Source: Mycolicibacterium austroafricanum (GTDB lineage Bacteria > Actinomycetota > Actinomycetes > Mycobacteriales > Mycobacteriaceae). From it: a stretch of 64,000 nt of DNA. Positions 15,295 to 22,789 of this stretch are shown piece by piece (positions within the stretch are counted from its first letter, which is position 1; the number at the start of each line of letters is the position of its first letter). The notes below the pieces were generated by a model. The model did not search any database and had not been told where the DNA came from. It saw only the letters and a list, made by a program, of their open reading frames with translations. A program made the position numbers and the translations under genes. The DNA lies in NCBI RefSeq assembly GCF_000612725.1, contig NZ_HG964454.1, positions 77,483-141,482 on the forward strand, written 5' to 3'.

Positions 15295-15833
15295 TATCTC
15301 ACAAGCGGTGGGCAGGTGATGCCTGGTGGCGGAATCAGCTACGACGACCGCATCTGAGACCACCGCATCTGAACTGCGGACGGATCGGCAAACGGGGCGC
15401 GAGTCACCAGCCGGGCGGTGAGCGGAGTCGTCTGAGGCGAGTCGCGGGGCGCGGATCCGGTGACCGCTCCGGACGCTGTTGCTGACGGGGTCACTCGAAT
15501 GGGCCTCTGGGGTTCCACCGTGGGGTCACTCGGAAAAGTGCCCTGACCTGAGACGATGCAAAAATGGGGTCTTTGGGGTCTTTGGGGTCTTTGGGGTCTT
15601 TGGGGTCTTTGGGGTCACCCACAGGGTCCATCCACCCCCGAAGGCTTCCGATACAAAAGAAAACCTCCTCCGGAGTTCTCCAGAATGACTGTCACGTCCT
15701 CCTGATGTGGTCCGGTTCGGCACGCCGAAACGCTGATGTCGCGGCTCGGGAAGGGCGCGGGCCGTTTAGGGCGCAAGATGCGACCCCTGGTGCCGCTACG
15801 GCGCCGCCAACCGTCACGAGAGAAGAGAACGCC
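15295..15833. other. Gene-free stretch before the DUF732 gene
   Basis: No convincing gene. It holds two copies of ACCGCATCTGA about 20 bp apart near 15350, two copies of GGGGTCACTCG (around 15488-15535), a 9-bp tandem repeat (15566-15616) and one decamer copy on the minus strand (15690-15699). A frame reading the tandem repeat as Gly-Ser-Leu runs into the next gene but has no start signal of its own. Confidence 0.5.
15566..15616. repeat. Tandem repeat of the 9-mer GGGGTCTTT
   Basis: Five full copies and a sixth partial copy of GGGGTCTTT in direct tandem within an intergenic region. Being a multiple of three, copy-number change would not shift the frame that reads it as (Gly-Ser-Leu)n, but that frame is not considered a gene. 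Confidence 0.9.
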
Positions 15834-16172
15834 ATGTCCCGTATCCGATCCCAGATGCTCGTACGTACCGCCGCGGCCGCACTCGCCGGCGCCGCCGCGC
15901 TGACCGTCACGGCAGCTCCCGCCTCGGCGTGGCCCATCCCGATCACGGGTGAGCAGCAGAATTTCATCAACCAGGCGCGCAACGCAGGTTTCCCGGGCGG
16001 CGACGACAACATCCTGATGGCGGGCATGCAGGCCTGCCGGGTCCTCTACACGCGCCAGGGCCACGACGCGGCGGTCGCCTCGGTGATCGCGCCCTACGGC
16101 GCCAGCCCCCAGCAGGCCGCAGCACTCGTCGGTGCAGCGCGCGGCATCCTGTGTACACAGGCCCCCGGCTGA
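15834..16172 (+). CDS. Secreted DUF732-family protein
   Basis: A 112-residue protein with a clear signal peptide (AAAALAGAAALTVTAAPASA) and a mature domain of about 80 residues typical of mycobacterial DUF732. The domain has NFINQARNAGF and GGDDNILMAG, with two Cys (MQACRVL and GILCTQ) probably forming a disulfide. ATG at 15834 has AGAAGAG upstream. Function of the family is unknown. It is monocistronic, with a hairpin after the stop. Confidence 0.8.
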   Translation: MSRIRSQMLVRTAAAALAGAAALTVTAAPASAWPIPITGEQQNFINQARNAGFPGGDDNILMAGMQACRVLYTRQGHDAAVASVIAPYGASPQQAAALVGAARGILCTQAPG

Positions 16173-16194
16173 CCCACACACAACACGGGACGTG

Positions 16195-16230
16195 ACAACG
16201 CCGGGGATGCAGTTGCGTACCCGGCGTTGT
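16195..16230. terminator. Terminator between convergent genes
   Basis: A perfect 11-bp stem (ACAACGCCGGG and complement) with a 14-nt loop between the DUF732 gene and the HAD gene. Its left arm overlaps a decamer copy (16188-16197) by 3 bp. Confidence 0.7.
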
Positions 16231-16241
16231 GCTGTCAGCGT

Positions 16242-16814
16242 TCAGGCAGCGCTGCGCACAAACCGGCCGGCGCGCACCATCGCGGCGAACTCCGCCAGCG
16301 ACGTCACCCGGGGCCCGTCCACATGGCGGTTGTAGGTGGTGTCGCGCACCACGCCGTGACGTCCTGCGGCGCGGATCTCGGCGATGTTGTGCGGGGCGTC
16401 ATCGAGGTAGACGTCGCAGCCGGACCGGCTCTTCACCGCTTCGAAATGCAGCTCGTCGAAACCGATCCCGTGCTGGTGCAGCCACTGCGACAGGCCGGAC
16501 CGTCCGTCTGGCTCGGGGTCTCGTGCGGTGACGATCGTGACGCGGTGCCCCGCAGTGCGCAGGTGGGCGACCGCAGCGGGGGCGGTGGAATCGAACAGCG
16601 TCAACTTCTCGAGCCCGTCGAGGTGCACCGCTCGCATGACCGCAGCTGCCGTCGCGGCGTTGGGGAACCATCCCGGCTCCACCAGTCCGTACGTCAGGGG
16701 TGCGGCGTCGGCGATCTGGTGCCCGTGGATGCGGCCCATCTGCGCAGCTGCGCCCATGTAGTCAGCCAGGACGCCATCGACGTCGAGGCCAATGTGCAGC
16801 TTCTCGGTGGGCAC
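16242..16814 (-). CDS. HAD-family 5'-nucleotidase-like phosphatase
   Basis: A 190-residue haloacid dehalogenase-fold protein. Motif I is LDVDGVLADYMG with the nucleophilic and acid Asp. Motif II is VTIVTARD and motif IV is DVYLDDAPHN. The layout with a small cap fits the 5'(3')-deoxyribonucleotidase group that dephosphorylates nucleotides. GTG at 16814 has AGAAGGAGA upstream. It is divergent from the small-gene train, with the TTCTCT-AGAGAA palindrome lying between the two starts. The exact substrate is not known. Confidence 0.8.
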   Translation of the reverse strand: MPTEKLHIGLDVDGVLADYMGAAAQMGRIHGHQIADAAPLTYGLVEPGWFPNAATAAAVMRAVHLDGLEKLTLFDSTAPAAVAHLRTAGHRVTIVTARDPEPDGRSGLSQWLHQHGIGFDELHFEAVKSRSGCDVYLDDAPHNIAEIRAAGRHGVVRDTTYNRHVDGPRVTSLAEFAAMVRAGRFVRSAA

Positions 16815-16901
16815 GGGATTCTCCTTCTGGGCCGGGTGTGGCTCATCGTTGCCGGGCGGTCCGACAGCGCGGCTTGCGCATTTGTCGCCCGCCGTGTGTA
16901 T

Positions 16902-16918
16902 TCTCTGTTTTAGAGAAT
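16902..16918 (+). promoter_or_regulatory. Palindromic operator TTCTCT-N5-AGAGAA, site 2
   Basis: Identical 17-mer to the minus-strand sequence at 15278-15294. It lies 25 bp before the GTG of the small-gene train and 87 bp before the divergent HAD gene, so it could act on both. Confidence 0.7.
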
Positions 16919-16943
16919 CATAGCCGACCGGAAAGGGCTGACT

Positions 16944-17291
16944 GTGACCGCCACCGTGACCGTTTACCTCAATGACAAGACCGATTTCTTCGGCCCATTC
17001 GACGCCGCCACCGCCCAGCTTCGCGAGGCCGTTCGATTCGACGTGGACGCACCGGCAACCGCCACGGAGCTGAACCGGTTGCTCTCCTCTGTCTTCGAAC
17101 AGCTCAACATCGACGCACCCGCCGCGGACTGGGCACGGCGTTACCGCGATGAGCGCAACCGCAGCCTGTCGGTCGGTGATGTCGTGGTGGTCGGCGAAAC
17201 TGCCTGGGCAGTCGCGCGGCTCGGATGGGACCAGATCACCAGCGATGCCCTGGCCGCCGGACTTGGACGCCAGACCGGAACGGCCCGATGA
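16944..17291 (+). CDS. Unknown protein, first gene of the small-gene train
   Basis: A 115-residue protein, GTG start with GGAAAGGG upstream. An N-terminal beta strand (ATVTVYLND) leads into helices. The C-terminal part SLSVGDVVVVGETAWAVARLGW resembles a short motif seen in uncharacterised proteins of actinobacterial mobile elements. It overlaps the next gene by 4 bp (ATGA). No function can be assigned. Confidence 0.7.
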   Translation: MTATVTVYLNDKTDFFGPFDAATAQLREAVRFDVDAPATATELNRLLSSVFEQLNIDAPAADWARRYRDERNRSLSVGDVVVVGETAWAVARLGWDQITSDALAAGLGRQTGTAR

Positions 17292-17665
17292 GCGCCCCCG
17301 CCCTGCCGGTCCTGGACACCTCACGTGCGGACCTCGTCGCCGCCATCGCCGCCGTCGGCGCCAAACACGGTGTCGCGCACCTCGACGCGCACCCCGAAGG
17401 CGACGTCATCGAATGCGTCTGCGGCTGGTTCTACGTCCGCGAGGACCACGAGCTGCACCGTGCCAAAGAGATCGCCGCGGCACTCGGCGCAGCGGCGATC
17501 CACGCACCGGTGATCGTTGCCGAGGACGGCACGTGCACACCGCGCTTCTCTGAGACCTTCGACGACCGCAACCAGGCTGCGAAAGCGGCTCACGACGAGG
17601 GCCTCCCGGTGGGCACCGCCTACATCACCGCCTGGACCACTTCTCATGACGGGACTGATCAGTGA
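17288..17665 (+). CDS. Unknown protein in the small-gene train
   Basis: A 125-residue protein, ATG overlapping the preceding stop by 4 bp. Residues 15-60 have a Cys pair in ECVCGWFYV and a His-rich stretch (HGVAHLDAH). The C-terminal half is mixed alpha/beta (PVIVAEDGTCTPRF, GTAYITAW). It is coupled to the DUF262 gene through a GTGA overlap. Unrecognised. Confidence 0.7.
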   Translation: MSAPALPVLDTSRADLVAAIAAVGAKHGVAHLDAHPEGDVIECVCGWFYVREDHELHRAKEIAAALGAAAIHAPVIVAEDGTCTPRFSETFDDRNQAAKAAHDEGLPVGTAYITAWTTSHDGTDQ

Positions 17666-18204
17666 GCGCCGTCCTGCGCCAGTACCGCGTCACCAGCACC
17701 GCGCGGCCCGCCGAGTTCTTCTGCGACACCTCCGATGCGCCGCGGTTCGACCTCGACCAGCCCTACCAGCGCGGCGTCGTGTGGGGCCTGCGACGACAGC
17801 AGAACCTGATCAAGTCACTGCTCATGGGCATCCCCGTGCCGGCGATCATGCTCAACGACCGATTCGGCGCCGAGTTCAGCCACCCCGGATACTCCCGCGA
17901 CCGCTGCTGGAGCTACGCCGTCGTCGACGGAAAGCAGCGCATCACCGCCCTGCGCAGGTTCCTGAACAGCGAGTTCAACGTCCCCGCCGGGTGGTTCGCC
18001 GACGGTGCGGACGGCGAGGTGCGCTTCGCGGACCTGACCGTCACTCAGCAGCGCCGCCTGCGTAACACGCCGATCGCGGTCACCGAAGGCCAGTTCGCCA
18101 CCCTCGACGCGGAACGCGAACTGTTCGATCTGCTCAACTTCGGCGGTCTCGCGCAGGGCGAGGCAGACGACGACAACGGATGGGCGCCATGCGAGCGAAA
18201 CTGA
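17662..18204 (+). CDS. DUF262-domain protein (GmrSD N-domain-like, short)
   Basis: A 180-residue protein matching the N-terminal ParB/sulfiredoxin-like half of DUF262. It has the segment YQRGVVWGLRRQQNLIKSLL, GIPVPAIML, and the hallmark VVDGKQRITALRRF (DGQQR-type motif). DUF262 is the NTPase-like part of GmrSD modification-dependent restriction enzymes and of several phage-defence proteins. Here the C-terminal nuclease (DUF1524) is absent, so this is a stand-alone domain. GTG at 17662 overlaps the gene before it. Possible roles are defence or regulation; neither is shown. Confidence 0.8.
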   Translation: MSAVLRQYRVTSTARPAEFFCDTSDAPRFDLDQPYQRGVVWGLRRQQNLIKSLLMGIPVPAIMLNDRFGAEFSHPGYSRDRCWSYAVVDGKQRITALRRFLNSEFNVPAGWFADGADGEVRFADLTVTQQRRLRNTPIAVTEGQFATLDAERELFDLLNFGGLAQGEADDDNGWAPCERN

Positions 18205-18386
18205 ACTGCATTGAATGCCTGGTCACCGGCGCGGGGAAGCAGCGCGCGGAATTCATCGTCAACGGTCAGTCGGTGTGCGAACGCCACGTCCTGGCTCCTG
18301 TACGCGACCGAAGCGAGGGCGCGTACGCCTACACATTCGCCGCACCCGACGGGCAGATGACGCTTGAACCGGTGTATGCACCGTGA
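18180..18386 (+). CDS. Small Cys-containing protein in the train
   Basis: A 68-residue protein (65 if the second ATG at 18189 is used), overlapping the DUF262 gene end. It contains CIECLV and CERHV, a CxxC...CxxH layout that could bind one zinc ion, followed by a beta-rich tail. Unrecognised. It overlaps the next gene by 4 bp. Confidence 0.6.
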   Translation: MGAMRAKLNCIECLVTGAGKQRAEFIVNGQSVCERHVLAPVRDRSEGAYAYTFAAPDGQMTLEPVYAP

Positions 18387-18808
18387 CCGATTCGACGCGG
18401 CCGGGGGACACCGAAACCGCAGCGAAACTGGACAAAACAGCAGAGCCGGCCGTCGTGCTCGCCGACATTCTCTGGAGAAATGCGCACCAGGCTGGCGCAC
18501 CGATTACCTCGCACAAGGCGGAGTCTCTGGCAGCGGCCGTACTGGCGGACCTGCGGGCGCACGACTGCAGGCTGGTCGGACCGCTGCCTGTGCCGGACAT
18601 GATCGGGGCCGTCGGCAGCGTGTGGACCGCCAGCAGCGAGCAGCGGTTCGACGGGCCGATCGGCGACGTGCAGTATCGCCCCGACACCGGACGCATCGAG
18701 ATCCGCGACGACCACGAACGCGACTACGCACTCGATGACGTCGAACGAGACGCCCTGGTCCTTCTGGCAGCCGTGGCGGTGGGCAGAGCAGCAGCGGGGG
18801 ACGTGTGA
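18383..18808 (+). CDS. Unknown protein in the small-gene train
   Basis: A 141-residue protein, GTG in a GTGA overlap. Residues 25-60 form helices, residues 65-110 alternate strands (GSVWTASS, IGDVQYRPDTGRIEI), and the C-terminus is a hydrophobic Ala-rich helix. No signal peptide. Unrecognised; transcribed with its neighbours. Confidence 0.65.
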   Translation: MTDSTRPGDTETAAKLDKTAEPAVVLADILWRNAHQAGAPITSHKAESLAAAVLADLRAHDCRLVGPLPVPDMIGAVGSVWTASSEQRFDGPIGDVQYRPDTGRIEIRDDHERDYALDDVERDALVLLAAVAVGRAAAGDV

Positions 18809-18812
18809 CCTC

Positions 18813-18986
18813 ATGAGAGTTGTGCAGATCAGCGAAGGCTATTTCGAGGTGTCCGACGGCGATAAGTGGTGGACGCTGCGTCGCAACGGATTCCGCGGGT
18901 GGCTCATCTGCAACCGGCGCGGTCAGGTGGTCGCATCCGGCGGCCCGACCGGCAAGAAACTGATCCAGGCGGTGCTCACCCGATGA
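18813..18986 (+). CDS. Small beta-rich protein in the train
   Basis: A 57-residue protein with repeated short strands (MRVVQISEGYFEVSD, KWWTLRRNG, RGWLICNRRG), like a tiny beta barrel. ATG lies 4 bp after the preceding stop and the end overlaps the next start. Unrecognised. Confidence 0.6.
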   Translation: MRVVQISEGYFEVSDGDKWWTLRRNGFRGWLICNRRGQVVASGGPTGKKLIQAVLTR

Positions 18987-19129
18987 CCGCCACCGACACC
19001 GCGTGTCCCGAATGCCTCAGCGGGCCCGTGGATTCAGACGGACTCACCACCGGAAACTGCGCCGCACCCGGCGGGCCAATCGACCCATGTCCAGCGTGCT
19101 GGGCCTGCACCTGCGACGGGAGCTGCTGA
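18983..19129 (+). CDS. Very small Cys-rich protein
   Basis: A 48-residue protein with seven Cys (CPEC, NCAAP, CPACWACTC, SC), probably a metal-binding ribbon. ATG overlaps the previous stop and TGA overlaps the next ATG by one base. The clean coupling on both sides supports it as a real gene despite its size. Confidence 0.55.
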   Translation: MTATDTACPECLSGPVDSDGLTTGNCAAPGGPIDPCPACWACTCDGSC

Positions 19130-19530
19130 TGGACACGCAGGCGATCCGCGATTCCGTCGCCGCGGCACATCAACCGCGCCAGGTTCCGCATTACCCCGGC
19201 GCACTCCTGTGCTCCTGCGGCAAGTTGGAACCGCTCGACAAGCGCCCGGTCTACATCGAGTTCACCGCGGCCCATGTGATCGACGCGTACGTCGCTGCGC
19301 TACAGATCGCGGCAATCGAGCTGGTGCAGCGGGCCGAGTTTGCGCCGCCGCGTGCCGCCGGCGACTACAACACCCCGCGATGCCCTGCTGGCTGCGACTG
19401 CTCCTGCTGCTACGGCTTCGCCGACAAGTCGTGCCACTGCTTCGCCGATCCGTGCAACTGCGGCGGTGACCGCGCGGCCCATGGCCAGAAAACGCTGACA
19501 ACCGACCCCGAGGAGACCACCGGCCGATGA
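19129..19530 (+). CDS. Cys-rich protein in the small-gene train
   Basis: A 133-residue protein; ATG at 19129 overlaps the preceding stop by one base. After a helical part (residues 40-75, AAHVIDAYVAALQIAAIEL), the C-terminus holds a dense Cys cluster (CPAGCDCSCCYGF, SCHCFADPCNCGG), which must be a metal-binding knuckle. An N-terminal LLCSCGK adds another pair. Unrecognised. Confidence 0.65.
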   Translation: MDTQAIRDSVAAAHQPRQVPHYPGALLCSCGKLEPLDKRPVYIEFTAAHVIDAYVAALQIAAIELVQRAEFAPPRAAGDYNTPRCPAGCDCSCCYGFADKSCHCFADPCNCGGDRAAHGQKTLTTDPEETTGR

Positions 19531-19766
19531 ACGGCGTCGAACAGGCAACGCCCCTGCCGACCGGCACGGTCGAGGCGACCAGTGCAGAGGCGAATCACCA
19601 CCGCGGCGATGTCTGGATCGCTGCCGGGTGCACGTACCCGGTCGGCACCGTCTGGTGGCTCTACGAGACCGGCACCTGGTCGGGAGGGTTCGTACGCTCC
19701 ATCGACCGCGCCGTGTCACGCGACGTCGCGCTGCGGGTACCCGCCATCGGTGTCGAACGTGTTTGA
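19527..19766 (+). CDS. Small unknown protein in the train
   Basis: A 79-residue protein with an ATGA overlap. It is rich in Trp and Tyr (RGDVWIAAGCTY, VGTVWWLYETGTW), suggesting a small beta domain. Unrecognised. Confidence 0.6.
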   Translation: MNGVEQATPLPTGTVEATSAEANHHRGDVWIAAGCTYPVGTVWWLYETGTWSGGFVRSIDRAVSRDVALRVPAIGVERV

Positions 19767-19781
19767 GCGGGGAGGGTTTTC

Positions 19782-20000
19782 GTGCGCGGCAGACTGACCG
19801 GACCGTTGCCGCGCTGGTGGCGCACCGATAACCAGCTCACAGGCTTTCAGCACCACACCACCGAATCAGCGGCGCAGCTGTGGCACTTCCTCGCCGAACA
19901 GACCGCCAAACACCGCTCCACGGTCAGGATCTGGCACACGCGCCGGCTGATGATCGTCTGGGAGACCGAACACCGCGCAACAGAACAGGGGAGCGACTGA
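19782..20000 (+). CDS. Small unknown protein in the train
   Basis: A 72-residue basic protein, GTG start with a good GGGGAGGG site 6 bp upstream. It contains a helix (SAAQLWHFLAEQTAKH) and a strand (VRIWHTRRLMIVWE). The stop overlaps the next start by one base. Unrecognised. Confidence 0.6.
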   Translation: MRGRLTGPLPRWWRTDNQLTGFQHHTTESAAQLWHFLAEQTAKHRSTVRIWHTRRLMIVWETEHRATEQGSD

Positions 20001-20332
20001 TGAGCACCGACGGCAACGGCCGACGCCAGGGACCGAGCGAACGGGGCCTCCACGGCCGCGGACTGGTCCTCACTCCCGACCCCGACGCCATCGACTACGA
20101 CAGGCTGCTGTCGGCGGCTCAGCTCGCTGACGATTCCGGAACCTCCGTGGTTGCCCGCAACCTCTGTTTCTCCTGCCCGTCCGACACGACCATCCCACCA
20201 TCGATCAGCGGGAGATCGCGCCACATCAGCGTCCGACACGAGACGTGGTGCCCGGTCCTGGCCCGCCAGGAGGGTCGGGAGCTGACACCGGCACAGGTGC
20301 GGCGGCAGCGCCGGTACATGGATCACGGCTGA
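20000..20332 (+). CDS. Unknown protein in the train
   Basis: A 110-residue protein, ATG overlapping the previous stop. It has a Cys pair (NLCFSCPS) and later HETWCPVLARQEGRE, so one CxxC...HxxxC zinc site is possible. The C-terminus is an Arg-rich helix. Unrecognised. Confidence 0.6.
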   Translation: MSTDGNGRRQGPSERGLHGRGLVLTPDPDAIDYDRLLSAAQLADDSGTSVVARNLCFSCPSDTTIPPSISGRSRHISVRHETWCPVLARQEGRELTPAQVRRQRRYMDHG

Positions 20333-20544
20333 TGGCCGCCTGCGAGGCATGCTGGACCGCCGCCTACCCGATCGCCCGGCGCACCGGCCGATCCCAGGTC
20401 GAGGTCTATCACCAGCTGGTCGCCCAGAATCCGGTGCACGACGGCGACGAGTGTCCCCGCTGCGGTGGGACCGACACCTGGGTCGCACGCGGCGGGGACG
20501 AGGAGCCCGACCTGGTGTGCCGCAGCTGCAGACTCGGCACCTGA
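20332..20544 (+). CDS. Small zinc-ribbon protein
   Basis: A 70-residue protein. The C-terminal half is a classic zinc ribbon: CPRCGG, then about 18 residues, then VCRSCRL. An additional CEACW lies at the N-terminus. It overlaps the previous stop by one base. Probably nucleic acid or protein binding; no family name. Confidence 0.65.
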   Translation: MAACEACWTAAYPIARRTGRSQVEVYHQLVAQNPVHDGDECPRCGGTDTWVARGGDEEPDLVCRSCRLGT

Positions 20545-20596
20545 CGCGCACGGCGGTCCGCTGTACTCCGACCGTGCACCGCGCGAGACTGGCACC

Positions 20597-20995
20597 GTGA
20601 CCGACGACCCGCCGCACATCATCGAAGCCGTGCCTGTCGACGAGGCGGGGCTGACCTGGATCCGCTGCTCGGACGAGAGCACAGCCGAGATCCCCACCGG
20701 CCCGGTCTCCACCGTCGGCGAGCTGCTGGACCCTCTACAGCACGTGCCGCGGGCCACGCCGCTGCTGACCGACGGTTACGAGGGCGGATACACCGGTGCG
20801 GGAGTCCGCGTCACCGAGGTGCAGGAACTGGCTGGTCTGCCCACGCACATGGGATCGTTCCTGTTACCAGCCGACGCGGCAGCTGAGGTGGCCGGTCGCG
20901 GCGTCAGCGGCTGGGCGCAGATGCAGGATCCGCAGCGGCCGGCACCTGTCGGTGATCCCGTCACCGCGGTGGTGCTGTACCGGCAGGGCCGCTGA
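20597..20995 (+). CDS. Unknown protein, last gene of the train
   Basis: A 132-residue acidic protein with a GTG start, 52 bp after the preceding gene. Residues 35-60 form a helix (VGELLDPLQHV), residues 60-85 contain a Gly/Tyr loop (DGYEGGYTGAGVRVTEV). No motif is recognised. A hairpin follows the stop. Confidence 0.6.
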   Translation: MTDDPPHIIEAVPVDEAGLTWIRCSDESTAEIPTGPVSTVGELLDPLQHVPRATPLLTDGYEGGYTGAGVRVTEVQELAGLPTHMGSFLLPADAAAEVAGRGVSGWAQMQDPQRPAPVGDPVTAVVLYRQGR

Positions 20996-21010
20996 CCGAA
21001 CGGTCCTGCC
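20982..21010. terminator. Terminator between convergent operons
   Basis: A 10-bp stem (GGCAGGGCCG with CGGTCCTGCC, one G-U pair) and 9-nt loop, beginning in the last codons of the plus-strand train and facing the minus-strand genes at 21024-21378. Confidence 0.6.
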
Positions 21011-21023
21011 GCCGCGGCATCGA

Positions 21024-21182
21024 TCAGCCGCCGCTCACCTGCACGTGGCGGTGCACCTCGGCGGTAGCCATCCCGAGCAGTTCGGCGAATCGCTCAGCCG
21101 CGGCTCCGCGAGCCGAATCGGCGCATTCGGTGTCGACGCTGACCGGCTCGGCGATGTCGGGATGGGTGGCCACGTAACGCAT
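21024..21182 (-). CDS. Very small unknown protein
   Basis: A 52-residue frame from an ATG at 21182, 1 bp after the stop of the gene before it. It reads with a helical C-terminal half (GAAAERFAELLGMATAEVHRH). The abutting arrangement supports it. Function unknown. Confidence 0.5.
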   Translation of the reverse strand: MRYVATHPDIAEPVSVDTECADSARGAAAERFAELLGMATAEVHRHVQVSGG

Positions 21183-21183
21183 C

Positions 21184-21378
21184 TCAGATCACCTGCTCGA
21201 GTGTCACGCCGGGGGCGAACGCCTCGGGGCTCGTGCTGCAGGCCCCGCGGCGGTGCAGCACCCACGCCACATATCGGGCACCGCGCCCGCGTGCAGCAGC
21301 AGCGTCCTCGGTGCGCACCGCGGCGGTTCCGTTGATGTTGGCCGGCAGTGCTTGGTGGAACACGCGGTAGGTCGGCAT
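21184..21378 (-). CDS. Small unknown protein
   Basis: A 64-residue protein starting MPTYRVFHQAL (an ATG three codons earlier at 21387 is an alternative). It has a strand-helix-strand pattern (RVFHQALPANINGT, RGRGARYVAWVLHRRG) and one Cys. It forms a two-gene unit with the 52-residue frame downstream. Function unknown. Confidence 0.55.
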   Translation of the reverse strand: MPTYRVFHQALPANINGTAAVRTEDAAAARGRGARYVAWVLHRRGACSTSPEAFAPGVTLEQVI

Positions 21379-21387
21379 GGCTGGCAT

Positions 21388-22164
21388 CGTGGCAGCACCG
21401 CGGACCGATCAACGCCTGCGACGCGACCGGTCCCAGCTAACGCCACCGAGGCTTTGTACGCCGCGTGTGCTCCGCAGTGGAGACGCCACCTGTCACGAAT
21501 CTGTTACCCAGCTCACAGGATTTCGTAGACAGTTGTCGGACGCCAAACCGCTGGCGCAGAACGCATGAACATTTTCGGTTGACGCACTTTTGAACAGCGG
21601 AAACTGTCAGCGCGGCGTGCAATCACGGCGCTACCTGCAGTGCAGCATCCATGTCGCCTGAAGGGGGAGGGGGTCGTCAAACATGAAGAAATTCAGTGAA
21701 ACACTTTTCGCTACAAAAACGGTCTTATTGTCGGACGCGAAAAAGTAGAATTGCCTGATAAATACATATAACTAGATACACTAACTAAAAACATGAACGA
21801 GTAAGAGAAACTGTCACCATTCACCGCGCCGATAAACCGCTGTGAGCCACGCCATAGGCCACCGTGTAGAGACGGTTACCGTCAGACCCCCTCCCCCCTC
21901 TGGCGACATCAACGCAACTGTCCAGCTCACGCCGAGATCACCGAAAACTCTGACACTTTCCGCAGGTCAACGGTGCGCCAACCGGAAAAGTTAGTGCGAT
22001 CTGCGCCAGTGGATCGGCAACGCTGCGAACGTCGATGCGGTGCCACCGCGGCGAGATCGACGGCGCCGTCTCCGGTCTCGGCAAAGAGGAACAGCCCTGC
22101 ACACCGCCGAGTGGAGGTCGCGCCGCGTTGACCGCCTCTGCCTATGCCGGCTTAGCGTGCGCAC
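21388..22164. other. Gene-free AT-rich region, candidate origin or transfer/regulatory locus
   Basis: About 780 bp with no plausible gene. The centre (about 21680-21830) is strikingly AT-rich for this genome. It is flanked by a G-rich tract on the left (AGGGGGAGGGGGTC near 21660) and the near-exact inverted C-rich tract on the right (GACCCCCTCCCCCCT near 21885). Direct repeats include TTGTCGGACGC (about 21533 and 21728) and AAACTGTCA (about 21604 and 21810). Such layout suits a replication or transfer origin, a structured RNA or a regulatory locus; no function is proven. Confidence 0.5.
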
Positions 22165-22725
22165 ATGTCGTCGAGTCGCCCGCCGCGCACCGGCACGGGG
22201 AACGTCGCGGCAATCTCTGTGTGGCCAGGGCGGGCGGTGCGCGTAGCCGCGGCTGCCTTGGCGGCCGCCGGTGCCGTAGCGCTGAGCGGCTGCGGGGGAG
22301 CCGAGGCGCCCGCCGACCCACCGCCGGCGGTCACGGTCACCGTGACGGTCGCCGTCACCTCGACCGTGCGTGTGCCGGCCGCCCCGAGTGAACCGAGGCC
22401 GTATGAGCGCACACCGGCCCCCGACGCCCAGCGATGGGCGGTGCGCACTCCCGCCGGCATGGTGTGTGGCTTCGATTCGGCGGAGATCACCTGCCGCGGC
22501 GACTACGACTCCGGCGCAACGGCAATGCGGTGGCGGGTCGGCGCTGCAGCAGCGGAGCCGGATGAGGACGTGACAGTGCCCGATGACGGACAGGAGCTGG
22601 CCTACGGCACCCAGCGCAACGCGGGACCGTGGTCGCTGCAGATGTCGGAGGACGGGATTACCTTCACCCACAACGGAACCGGCGCGAAGGCGATGTTCAG
22701 CCGTGCCGGGGCGACAATCGGCTAG
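22165..22725 (+). CDS. Lipoprotein of unknown function
   Basis: A 186-residue protein with an N-terminal hydrophobic segment ending in a lipobox (VALSGCGG, Cys about residue 43), so it is lipid-anchored outside the membrane. A Val/Thr/Pro linker follows, then a domain with two Cys (GMVCGFDSAEITCRG) probably disulfide-linked. The region TAGCGT, six bases before the ATG, may be a -10 box of a leaderless mRNA. One decamer copy (22566-22575) lies in the coding sequence. The overall plan resembles the chromosomal lipoprotein at 60017-60850. Confidence 0.75.
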   Translation: MSSSRPPRTGTGNVAAISVWPGRAVRVAAAALAAAGAVALSGCGGAEAPADPPPAVTVTVTVAVTSTVRVPAAPSEPRPYERTPAPDAQRWAVRTPAGMVCGFDSAEITCRGDYDSGATAMRWRVGAAAAEPDEDVTVPDDGQELAYGTQRNAGPWSLQMSEDGITFTHNGTGAKAMFSRAGATIG

Positions 22726-22754
22726 CGGCTGCGTCGGCGTGTCGTCACCGACTT

Positions 22755-22787
22755 CGATGCACGTGCATCGGGACGTGCATAATGCAC
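22755..22787 (+). promoter_or_regulatory. Promoter with overlapping palindromes for the HA-repeat module
   Basis: A perfect 16-bp palindrome CGATGCACGTGCATCG (22755-22770), then GTGCATAATGCAC (22775-22787), which contains a CATAAT -10-like box. The ATG of the next gene follows six bases after that box, so the mRNA is probably leaderless and the palindromes are likely operators. Confidence 0.55.
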
Positions 22788-22789
22788 AC

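Noticed and set aside
15564..15833. An N-terminal extension of the DUF732 gene starting with Gly-Ser-Leu repeats
   Set aside because: The repeats come from the GGGGTCTTT tandem array; the ATG at 15834 has a ribosome site and gives a proper signal peptide.
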